Assembly: GCF_001688725.2 (NCBI RefSeq)
Contig: NZ_CP015401.2
Span: 1,178,001 to 1,242,000, forward strand
Direction of reading: 5' to 3'
From: Bacteroides caecimuris
GTDB taxonomy: Bacteria > Bacteroidota > Bacteroidia > Bacteroidales > Bacteroidaceae
DNA: 64,000 nucleotides
Below the pieces are notes generated by a model. It had not been told where the DNA came from. It worked only from the letters and a program-made list of their open reading frames with translations, and searched no databases. Below, one piece after another: positions 1-7,895 of the stretch (position 1 is its first letter; every line of letters starts with the position of its first letter). Made by a program: the position numbers and the translations under genes.

Positions 1-3000
1 AGGAATATGACAGGTACGGATATTCTGCTTCACATTCTTGCATAGTTTGATACCATCCATCACAGGCATCATGACATCAGTCACAATAATGTCCACTTCA
101 TTCTCTTTCAGTTTTTCCAGGGCTTCTTCACCATTTCCGGCTTCCAGTGTATTGAAAAGTTCGGCAAGTCCGCTACTTAGATAATGGCGGATTTCATTAT
201 TGTCTTCTACGATAAGAATCGTACCACGTTTCTTGTCACCAGTTTCGATCGCTTCGTTTTCTACTTTTTCCGTATCAATGAAATACATCTCTTTCGAGTT
301 GGTAGAATAAACTTGGTCCTCCTCATTTTTAGCGTCATTAGAAGCTAATTCGGAGGGCTTGTAGATATTTATATCCTGTGGCAGATAAACAGAGAAAGTG
401 CTACCTTTGCCTTCTTCACTGTCTAACTCAATACGTCCGTGATGCAGTTCCACCAAACGCTGTACCAATGACAGCCCGATGCCGCTTCCTACATGCTCAC
501 TCTCTATCTGATAGAAGCGTTCGAATATTTTCCCCTGCTTGTTGATAGGGATACCAATGCCAGTATCACTAACTTGCAGTACCAGCCAATTGTTTTCCTC
601 TTTCAACGTAACAGTAATGCTTTGCCCGCTTTCTGTATATTTGAAAGCATTTGAAAGCAGGTTGTTAACGATCAGTTCCAGATAATTCGGATCGAAAAGT
701 TCCTCTTTCTCTTCCAGTTCGGAGTGGAGAGTATAAGTAATCTTCTTGTGGCGTGCCAGTTTATCGTAGAACAAGAAATTATCCTGTATCAGTTGATGCG
801 CATTCTCTTGCTTTACTTTCAGCTCAAAAACTCCCAATTCGGCACGGCGATAATCCATCAATTGGTTGACAAGATGCAACAGACGATTGGCGTTGCGTTG
901 GATATATTCCAGTTGGTTACGAGTCCAGCGGTCGCTAATCTTATTGATTATTTCTTGTAAAGGAGCTAAGATGAGAGTTAACGGCGTGCGAAGCTCGTGC
1001 GAAATATTGATGAAGAAACGCATCTTCATTTGGTTGATTTCTTCTTGATGCTCCTTGTCTCTGCGTTCAAGTTCCAGTTCCGCTGCCATGCTCTTACGCA
1101 TCCAGAAGAAGCGGAAGACGAAAGTGATAAAACCGATAAAAGTGGCGAGGAAAAGCATGATTGCCCACCAGGTCTTGTACCAGACAGGGAGAACTATGAT
1201 TTCCAACATCGTGGGTACAGCGTTCCATTTCCCGTCACTATTGGCGGCTTTTACCAAAAAGTGATAAGTGCCTTGTGGCAGGTTGGAGTAGGAGACAGTA
1301 CGTTTATCTGTCAGATAATACCACTCTTTGTCATATCCTTCCAGTTTATAAGCGAAAGTATTATGTTGTCCCGAAATATAATTGGATACTACAAATTCAA
1401 TCGTGAAAGCAGTTTGCCATGATTTCAGGGTGATACTTTCTGTCTCATTGATATTCTTAGTCAGGATACCGGTTTCATCATCCGGGCGAACTGTCTTGTT
1501 AAACAGTTGAAGTTTGGTGATAACTACCGGAGGCGTATAAGGGTTATCCAACAACAGTTCCGGGCGGAAAGTAGTGATCCCGTTGATACCTCCGAAATAC
1601 ATCTGACCGCTTGAAGTACGGCAGAATGAAGAAGTATTAAACTGATTACTCTGTAACCCATCGGATTCCGTAAAATTACGGAACTTCTCTGTCTCCGGAT
1701 TGAAACAGGAAATACCACGGTTGGTACTTACCCAAAGACGTCCGAAAGTATCTTCCAGAATACCATATACCACATTGTTTGGCAAACCGTTAGCCGTAGT
1801 ATATCGTTTGATTTTCTTTTCTTTCTCATTAAAACAGTAGAAGCCCTCACGCGTACCTACCCAAATGATACCGTTGGCGGCTTCGTAAATGCAATTGGTA
1901 AACGTCTTTGTTACCGATGATTCCGGAAGAATAGGCTCCTTTTCTATCTCGATTCCTTCCTGCTGAAAGACAGATATACCTTCCTCGCCCCCAATCCAAA
2001 GCCGTTTATGGGAATCTCTGAACAGGATGGTGATTCGTTGTGAAGTAAATGGGGCACCGTCCTTTTCCTTATCAATGGTGGTAAAACTCTTTTTTTCCGG
2101 GTTAAAACTAACCAAAGCACTTAATGTCCCCAATAAGAGGTTTCCCCCTTTGTCAGGAAGAATAGCATATACATTCTCATTCACCAACTGGCTGTTCAGC
2201 TGATTGAAACTTTCCATTTTTCCGCTGTTTCGATGGAGGACAGTCAGTCCGCCCGCATGCGTACCTATATATACAAGTGATTTTTGTTCATCTACATATA
2301 CGGCTTTGATATTGTTGGAACCCATACCGATTTCTCGTTCGTTTTCCTGTAAGATATAGTGCGTAAACTGTTGTGTCTTTGTATTATACAGATTCAAACC
2401 ACCATCATTCGTTCCTATCCATAAATTCTTATCCTTATCTTCCGTAATGCAGCTGACCACATTATCACTTAGAGAATTCTTATAGGGAATACGCTGGATA
2501 TTCTTAAATCTGTTGCGGATAGGATGATAATAGTTCAATCCCCCGAAATAGGTTCCAAGCCACATGCCTCCTTGCGAATCCATAAAGATACTGCGAACCG
2601 AACGTTGTGACAGACTGCCGTTTTCTACCGGACTGCTACTGTAGGAAACGAAAGAATCGCTTCCTTCATGATAAATGTTTAGATCATTGAACGTTCCTAT
2701 CCATAAGCGATTTTGCGAATCCAGTGCCAGCGAACGGATATAATTTGAGCTGATACTTTTAGGATTGGAAGAAGAATGATGATAAGCCTTGACCTCTTTC
2801 GTTTTCGGGTTGAGTAGAAGCAGACCGGTTCCTTCGGTAGCTATCCATATACGGGTAGGAGATTGCTGCAAAATGGCCTGAATCTGTTTTGTTTCTGTTA
2901 TCGGAGTAATCTTTTCCAGTTTCTTTTGAGGAATGGAATAACTGTAAAGCCCGTCAACTGGGGTGCCGATATAGATAATATCGCCCTGTCTGTAAAGAGC

Positions 3001-3531
3001 AGAAGCCACTATCTTGTGCATAGCCGTACTAAAAAAATCATCAACGAATCGTGATTCTTTAATGTCGAACATGGTCAGACCTTCTTGTGTACTTATAAGC
3101 AGTTGTTCCGGTGAAATCTCAGCAATACCATTGATTTGCAGCTTCTTCCCCTTCTTCTCGTAGAAGAAATTTCTGAACTTATCCTTCTTTTCATCATAAT
3201 ATGACAAACCATCCCGCGTACCAATCCAGACACGTCCCTGACTGTCAGTCTTTACAATTCGCGAAATGTCATTAGCAATGCTGTTCGGATCTTCTTCATT
3301 ATGTTGATAAACTGTAAATGAATACCCGTCATACTTGTTTACCCCATCATAGGTAGCGAACCACATATTGCCTCGTTGGTCCTGATCGATAGAGAATACG
3401 GTACTTTGTGACAATCCTTCGTTAATAGAAATATAAGAGAAGTTAATTTGCTCCGGAACTTCAGAAAAAACGCAATTAACCCCTATACATAGAAAGAGTA
3501 GACAAATTGTTGTTTTTTTAAGGCTGTTCAT
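1..3531 (-). CDS. Hybrid two-component system sensor/regulator (HTCS), partial at left edge
   Basis: The frame stays open for 1177 codons from the ATG at 3531 to the window edge, so the C-terminal part is missing. It starts with a signal-like stretch (MNSLKKTTICLLFL). Beta-propeller sensor repeats with recurring WIGT/WFAT motifs fill about residues 35-680, followed by a Y_Y_Y-type domain, one membrane segment near residue 797, a histidine kinase H box (NISHELRTPLTL, His near 843), ATPase boxes (LSNAFKYT, DTGIGIP, GSGIGLSLVQ) and the start of a receiver (LIVEDN near 1100, phospho-acceptor Asp in DVMMPVMDG near 1150). An AraC-type output domain is expected beyond the edge (known of the family, not seen). 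Such proteins sense a periplasmic oligosaccharide and switch on a polysaccharide utilisation locus. Heparin lyase 8 kb away suggests a glycosaminoglycan signal, as an inference only. Confidence 0.93.
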   Translation of the reverse strand, partial: MNSLKKTTICLLFLCIGVNCVFSEVPEQINFSYISINEGLSQSTVFSIDQDQRGNMWFATYDGVNKYDGYSFTVYQHNEEDPNSIANDISRIVKTDSQGRVWIGTRDGLSYYDEKKDKFRNFFYEKKGKKLQINGIAEISPEQLLISTQEGLTMFDIKESRFVDDFFSTAMHKIVASALYRQGDIIYIGTPVDGLYSYSIPQKKLEKITPITETKQIQAILQQSPTRIWIATEGTGLLLLNPKTKEVKAYHHSSSNPKSISSNYIRSLALDSQNRLWIGTFNDLNIYHEGSDSFVSYSSSPVENGSLSQRSVRSIFMDSQGGMWLGTYFGGLNYYHPIRNRFKNIQRIPYKNSLSDNVVSCITEDKDKNLWIGTNDGGLNLYNTKTQQFTHYILQENEREIGMGSNNIKAVYVDEQKSLVYIGTHAGGLTVLHRNSGKMESFNQLNSQLVNENVYAILPDKGGNLLLGTLSALVSFNPEKKSFTTIDKEKDGAPFTSQRITILFRDSHKRLWIGGEEGISVFQQEGIEIEKEPILPESSVTKTFTNCIYEAANGIIWVGTREGFYCFNEKEKKIKRYTTANGLPNNVVYGILEDTFGRLWVSTNRGISCFNPETEKFRNFTESDGLQSNQFNTSSFCRTSSGQMYFGGINGITTFRPELLLDNPYTPPVVITKLQLFNKTVRPDDETGILTKNINETESITLKSWQTAFTIEFVVSNYISGQHNTFAYKLEGYDKEWYYLTDKRTVSYSNLPQGTYHFLVKAANSDGKWNAVPTMLEIIVLPVWYKTWWAIMLFLATFIGFITFVFRFFWMRKSMAAELELERRDKEHQEEINQMKMRFFINISHELRTPLTLILAPLQEIINKISDRWTRNQLEYIQRNANRLLHLVNQLMDYRRAELGVFELKVKQENAHQLIQDNFLFYDKLARHKKITYTLHSELEEKEELFDPNYLELIVNNLLSNAFKYTESGQSITVTLKEENNWLVLQVSDTGIGIPINKQGKIFERFYQIESEHVGSGIGLSLVQRLVELHHGRIELDSEEGKGSTFSVYLPQDINIYKPSELASNDAKNEEDQVYSTNSKEMYFIDTEKVENEAIETGDKKRGTILIVEDNNEIRHYLSSGLAELFNTLEAGNGEEALEKLKENEVDIIVTDVMMPVMDGIKLCKNVKQNIRTCHIP

Positions 3532-3559
3532 TATTAGTTCATAAGATTAATAATAGCAT

Positions 3560-3567
3560 CAAAGATA
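3560..3567 (-). promoter_or_regulatory. -7 promoter box for the HTCS gene
   Basis: On the minus strand this reads TATCTTTG, matching the Bacteroides -7 consensus TAnnTTTG. It lies 28 bases before the ATG at 3531, which leaves a short leader. No clear -33 TTTG was found at the usual spacing. Confidence 0.5.
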
Positions 3568-3628
3568 GCAAAATCTTTTATATGGAGGTATTCAATAGAG
3601 AGAAAGTAAATATAGGGAATGAAAAAAT

Positions 3629-3717
3629 ACCACCAATTATACAGATTAGCATGGATTTTTGTATCGACAATCTTCTAATTACAATTAAATCTGTACTAAT
3701 TTGTGTAATCGGTGGTG
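3629..3717. repeat. Imperfect inverted repeat between convergently read ends (intergenic repeat)
   Basis: Left arm ACCACCAATTATACAGATTA (3629-3648) pairs imperfectly with the right arm CTAATTTGTGTAATCGGTGG (3696-3715). Sequences of this type (accgattacacagatta...) are scattered in intergenic DNA of Bacteroides chromosomes. It may be a mobile intergenic repeat or help end transcription of the trpB gene, whose stop codon is at 3741. Confidence 0.5.
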
Positions 3718-3740
3718 AAACTTGGAAACTGGTAGGCTAT

Positions 3741-5111
3741 TTATTTAGCTAAATCTCCTATCTCGTCTAAATTCTTCTGAATATCTTCGTCATTCAATGT
3801 ATAATTCACCAAATCACCTGCCAAATACTTATCATAAGAAGCCATATCGATCAGACCATGACCTGAAAGATTGAATAGAATCACTTTCTCTTCTCCTGTC
3901 TCCTTACATTTGTTAGCTTCGCGGATAGCCGCTGCAATAGCGTGGCTGGATTCGGGAGCCGGAATAATACCTTCAGACTGCGCAAACAGACAACCGGCTT
4001 CGAAAGTTTCCAATTGCTGTATATCTACCGCTTCCATCAGATTGTCTTTGAGCAACTGTGAAACGATGACGCCTGCACCATGATAACGAAGCCCACCAGC
4101 GTGGATATGAGCAGGAGCAAAATTATGTCCCAAAGTAAACATCGGCAGCAACGGGGTATATCCGGCTTCATCACCGAAGTCATACTGGAACTTACCACGT
4201 GTCAGTTTCGGACAAGAAGCTGGTTCGGCAGCAATGAAACGAGTCTTTTTCCCTTCCTGTATGGTGTGGCGCATGAACGGGAAAGAGATACCTCCGAAGT
4301 TGGAACCACCTCCGAAACAACCGATTACGATATCCGGATATTCGCCTGCCATTTCCATTTGTTTTTCAGCTTCCAGTCCGATAATAGTCTGGTGGAGAGT
4401 CACGTGACTAAGTACGGAACCGAGCGTATATTTACAGTTAGGAGTCATTTGTGCCAGTTCGATAGCTTCCGAAATAGCAGTTCCCAATGAACCCTGGTAA
4501 TTAGGATGTTTCGTCAGAATATCCTTACCGGCACGGGTAGACATAGATGGAGAAGGAGTGACCTGTGCTCCGAAAGTTTGCATGATGCTGCGGCGGTATG
4601 GTTTTTGTTCATAACTGATCTTTACCTGATAAACAGCAGCTTCCAGACCGAAAACCTTGGCTGCATAAGAAAGAGCGGCTCCCCATTGTCCGGCACCGGT
4701 TTCAGTAGTGATGTTGGTCACTCCTTCCTTTTTGCAATAATAAGCTTGTGCCAATGCAGAGTTCAACTTATGCGAACCGATAGGGCTTACGCTTTCGTTC
4801 TTAAAATAGATATGAGCCGGAGTGCCGAGTGCTTTTTCCAAACCGTAAGCACGAACCAGCGGAGTGCTGCGGTAGTACTTGTACATTTCACGCACTTCTT
4901 CCGGTATTTCGATCCATGCATCTGTCTGATTCAGCTCCTGATGACACAGTTCTTTTGCGAAAATCGGATATAAATCTTCTGCTTTCAGCGGTTGTTTGGT
5001 TCCCGGGTGCAACGGAGGCATAGGCTTGTTCACCATATCGGCCTGAATGTTGTACCAGTAATGTGGAATTTCTTCTTCCGGTAGAATATACCGTTTTCTT
5101 TTTTCACTCAT
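3741..5111 (-). CDS. trpB: Tryptophan synthase beta chain, stand-alone TrpB2 type
   Basis: PLP-dependent enzyme that joins indole and serine to make tryptophan. The PLP lysine lies in GSHKLNSALAQ (Lys115 from this start), and the phosphate-binding loop is GCFGGGSNFGG. The length (456 aa) and the N-terminal extension with EEEIPHYWYNIQADM fit the TrpB2 branch rather than the shorter TrpB1. No trpA is adjacent, which agrees with TrpB2 acting on free indole. The start at 5111 (MSEKRKRYIL) is chosen over the upstream ATG at 5153 because the best promoter box lies between them at 5141-5148. Confidence 0.93.
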   Translation of the reverse strand: MSEKRKRYILPEEEIPHYWYNIQADMVNKPMPPLHPGTKQPLKAEDLYPIFAKELCHQELNQTDAWIEIPEEVREMYKYYRSTPLVRAYGLEKALGTPAHIYFKNESVSPIGSHKLNSALAQAYYCKKEGVTNITTETGAGQWGAALSYAAKVFGLEAAVYQVKISYEQKPYRRSIMQTFGAQVTPSPSMSTRAGKDILTKHPNYQGSLGTAISEAIELAQMTPNCKYTLGSVLSHVTLHQTIIGLEAEKQMEMAGEYPDIVIGCFGGGSNFGGISFPFMRHTIQEGKKTRFIAAEPASCPKLTRGKFQYDFGDEAGYTPLLPMFTLGHNFAPAHIHAGGLRYHGAGVIVSQLLKDNLMEAVDIQQLETFEAGCLFAQSEGIIPAPESSHAIAAAIREANKCKETGEEKVILFNLSGHGLIDMASYDKYLAGDLVNYTLNDEDIQKNLDEIGDLAK

Positions 5112-5140
5112 AATATTGTGGTTTTTTAGTTTTCTGTTGC

Positions 5141-5148
5141 CAAAAGTA
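5141..5148 (-). promoter_or_regulatory. -7 promoter box for trpB; decides its start
   Basis: Reads TACTTTTG on the minus strand, an exact TAnnTTTG. Transcription would begin near 5134, downstream of the alternative ATG at 5153 and upstream of the ATG at 5111. No convincing -33 element. Confidence 0.5.
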
Positions 5149-5211
5149 GTCAAATTTTTAATATTCGGAAAATTTTGTCAACAAAGAATCGCATTTGATT
5201 GTTATTTTAAT

Positions 5212-5219
5212 TAAGTTTG
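5212..5219 (+). promoter_or_regulatory. -7 promoter box for the trk operon; decides its start
   Basis: TAAGTTTG matches TAnnTTTG. It overlaps a possible start codon at 5217, which would therefore be untranscribed or at the very 5' end, so the ATG at 5244 is preferred. A TTTG at 5194-5197 is closer than the normal -33 spacing. Confidence 0.45.
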
Positions 5220-5243
5220 TACGACCTTGTTAAAAAAGATGAT

Positions 5244-7073
5244 ATGAAGATTTATCATAAGTTTTTATTGTATCAGAATAAACTTCTAAAACCCTATGTA
5301 CGTATCTTGTTAGGGCTGGTAGAAGCGCTTACCTATCTGGCGTCTTTATCATTGATTGTCGGAGTAGTATATGAACATGGCTTTCCTTTGTCTATTGATG
5401 AAATGGCGAATTTGCAGACATTGTATAAAACTGTCTGGATTATCTTTCTGATTGATGTAACTTTACATATCTCGCTGGAATACCGGAATACTAAAAAGAA
5501 ATACCGGCGATTGGCCTGGATATTGAGCGGGTTGTTATATCTCACGTTAGTGCCTGTTATATTTCATCGTCCGGAAGAGGAAGGAGCTATTTTGCATATT
5601 TGGGAATTCTTGCATGGGAAGTTTTATCATCTTCTGTTATTGTTAGTCCTTTCTTTTCTCAATCTGTCTAATGGGCTGGTACGTCTGTTAGGACGGCGTA
5701 CCAATCCGTCTTTGATATTGGCAGTCAGTTTTATGGCTATTATTCTGATTGGGGCGGGGTTGTTGATGCTTCCGCGCTGTACGGTAAATGGTATCACTTG
5801 GGTAGACTCTTTGTTTACGGCTACCAGTGCCGTATGCGTTACAGGTCTGGTACCGGTAGACGTGTCCACTACATTCACCACTTCGGGATTAGTTGTCATT
5901 ATCCTGCTGATTCAGATTGGAGGATTGGGAGTGATGACATTAACTAGTTTCTTCGCCATGTTCTTTATGGGGAATACCTCCATTTACAACCAGCTTGTGG
6001 TGCGTGATATGGTTAGTTCCAATTCATTAAGCTCTTTGCTGTCTACTTTATTATATATATTAGGTTTCACCTTGGTGATTGAAGGGATCGGCATGGTCTC
6101 GATTTGGTTTAGTATTCACGGAACGTTGGGAATGACTCTGGAAGGAGAGTTGGGTTTTGCTGCTTTCCATTCTATTTCAGCTTTTTGCAATGCGGGCTTT
6201 TCTACGCTTTCCGGCAATTTAGGAAATCCGATGGTGATGACTAACCACAATTGGCTGTTTATTACCGTTTCTCTATTGATCATTTTGGGTGGTATCGGTT
6301 TCCCCATCCTTGTCAATTTCAAGGATATTGTATTGTATCACCTCCGTCGTTTCTGGAAATTGATTCGTACCCGTAAACTGGATCGGCATAAAATGCAGCA
6401 CCTTTATAACTTGAATACGAAAATCGTGTTAATCATGACTTTCCTGCTTTTATTGATCGGTACATTGGCTATTGCTGCTTTTGAGTGGAATGGTTCTTTT
6501 GTCGGTATGCCTGTGGCAGACAAGTGGACGCACGCTTTCTTCAATGCCGTTTGTCCGCGAACGGCAGGATTCAACAGTGTCGACTTGACATCATTGAGTG
6601 TGCAGACATTGTTGGTTTATCTATTCCTGATGTGGGTGGGCGGTGGTTCGCAATCCACGGCAGGTGGTGTGAAAGTGAATGCTTTTGCGGTCGTAGTTCT
6701 GAATCTTGTAGCCGTATTGCGTGGCACTGAACGAGTGGAAGTGTTCGGCAGAGAATTGTCTTACGATTCAATCCGGCGTTCCAATGCAACAGTAGTCATG
6801 TCATTGGGAGTCTTATTCATTTTCGTTTTTACATTGAGCATACTCGAACCGGGTGTTTCCATTATGGCATTGACTTTCGAATGTGTCTCTGCGCTTAGTA
6901 CCGTGGGGGCCAGTCTGAACCTGACTCCTCATTTGTGCGACGCGAGCAAATTATTGGTGTCTTTGTTGATGTTTATTGGTCGTGTGGGGCTGATAACATT
7001 GATGCTGGGAATAGTTAAACAGAAAAAGAATACAAAATACCGTTATCCGAGTGATAACATCATAATAAACTAA
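5244..7073 (+). CDS. trkH: Potassium uptake channel subunit, TrkH/KtrB family
   Basis: 609-residue polytopic membrane protein. About ten or more hydrophobic segments are visible, with the four pseudo-repeated pore loops of the family: TSAVCVTGLVPVDV, FHSISAFCNAGFST, FNAVCPRTAGFNSVDL and FECVSALSTVGASLN, each with the characteristic filter glycine. The N-terminal extra membrane segments (about residues 20-140) are common in Bacteroidetes members. The next gene encodes the cytosolic RCK regulator four bases downstream, so the two form one operon and one K+ transporter in the inner membrane. Confidence 0.93.
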   Translation: MKIYHKFLLYQNKLLKPYVRILLGLVEALTYLASLSLIVGVVYEHGFPLSIDEMANLQTLYKTVWIIFLIDVTLHISLEYRNTKKKYRRLAWILSGLLYLTLVPVIFHRPEEEGAILHIWEFLHGKFYHLLLLLVLSFLNLSNGLVRLLGRRTNPSLILAVSFMAIILIGAGLLMLPRCTVNGITWVDSLFTATSAVCVTGLVPVDVSTTFTTSGLVVIILLIQIGGLGVMTLTSFFAMFFMGNTSIYNQLVVRDMVSSNSLSSLLSTLLYILGFTLVIEGIGMVSIWFSIHGTLGMTLEGELGFAAFHSISAFCNAGFSTLSGNLGNPMVMTNHNWLFITVSLLIILGGIGFPILVNFKDIVLYHLRRFWKLIRTRKLDRHKMQHLYNLNTKIVLIMTFLLLLIGTLAIAAFEWNGSFVGMPVADKWTHAFFNAVCPRTAGFNSVDLTSLSVQTLLVYLFLMWVGGGSQSTAGGVKVNAFAVVVLNLVAVLRGTERVEVFGRELSYDSIRRSNATVVMSLGVLFIFVFTLSILEPGVSIMALTFECVSALSTVGASLNLTPHLCDASKLLVSLLMFIGRVGLITLMLGIVKQKKNTKYRYPSDNIIIN

Positions 7074-7077
7074 AGCT

Positions 7078-7764
7078 ATGAAGTATATTATTATTGGTTT
7101 AGGAAATTACGGCCATGTGTTGGCGGAAGAACTGTCCGCCTTGGGACACGAAATTATAGGTGCGGATATAAGCGAAAGTCGTGTAGATTCCATCAAAGAT
7201 AAGGTTGCTACAGCTTTTGTCATTGATGCCACTGACGAACAATCATTATCAGTGTTGCCATTGAATAGTGTGGATATAGTTATTGTAGCGATTGGAGAGA
7301 ATTTTGGTGCGTCGATACGAGTCGTTGCCCTGTTGAAGCAGAAAAAGGTTCCCCGTATTTTTGCCCGTGCTATTGATGCCGTACATAAAGCGGTGCTTGA
7401 AGCTTTTGATCTGGAAAGAATTCTGACTCCGGAAGAAGATGCTGCCCGCAGCTTGGTACAACTGCTTGACTTCGGTACTAACATGGAAGGATTCCGTATC
7501 GATCAGGATTATTATGTCGTGAAATTCACGGTTCCGAAGAAATTTGTAGGATATTTTGTGAGCGAGCTAAACCTGGATGAAGAGTTTCATTTAAAAATGA
7601 TAGGATTGAAACGGGCAAATAAGGTTACCAACTGCTTGGGTATTTCTCTGACCGAGCTTCATGTGAAGAATGAATTACCGGGAAATGAGAAAGTGGAAGA
7701 AGGAGACGAATTGGTCTGCTACGGCAGGTATCGTGATTTTCAGGCTTTCTGGAAGGCTATTTAG
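7078..7764 (+). CDS. trkA: Potassium transport regulator, RCK (TrkA/KtrA) protein
   Basis: 228 residues with one Rossmann RCK-N domain (GLGNYGHVLAEEL at residues 6-18, acidic strand end at IIGADIS) followed by an RCK-C domain (about 140-228). The single RCK unit is the KtrA-like length; E. coli TrkA has two. It binds nucleotide and gates the TrkH-type channel encoded immediately upstream (four-base gap). Confidence 0.92.
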   Translation: MKYIIIGLGNYGHVLAEELSALGHEIIGADISESRVDSIKDKVATAFVIDATDEQSLSVLPLNSVDIVIVAIGENFGASIRVVALLKQKKVPRIFARAIDAVHKAVLEAFDLERILTPEEDAARSLVQLLDFGTNMEGFRIDQDYYVVKFTVPKKFVGYFVSELNLDEEFHLKMIGLKRANKVTNCLGISLTELHVKNELPGNEKVEEGDELVCYGRYRDFQAFWKAI

Positions 7765-7833
7765 CTAGAGTATTTATAACGTCGCTTTTATTGAACACAA
7801 GTGAGTAAGTTTCGGAGATAGTTGTATGAAGAA

Positions 7834-7874
7834 CCCATCGGACTTCTTTTTAGTAAAGAAATCCGATAGGTTTG
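7834..7874. terminator. Bidirectional terminator between trkA and the GH2 gene
   Basis: The left arm CCCATCGGACTTCTTT pairs with AAAGAAATCCGATAGG at 7855-7870, with a short loop and a following TTTGTT. It serves convergent genes (trkA on +, GH2 on -, whose stop codon is at 7896). Confidence 0.8.
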
Positions 7875-7895
7875 TTATATGCCGAAGTGTATACC

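Noticed and set aside
1055..1264. Plus-strand open frames inside 1-3531
   Set aside because: All lie opposite the HTCS gene, whose kinase and receiver motifs are clear on the minus strand.
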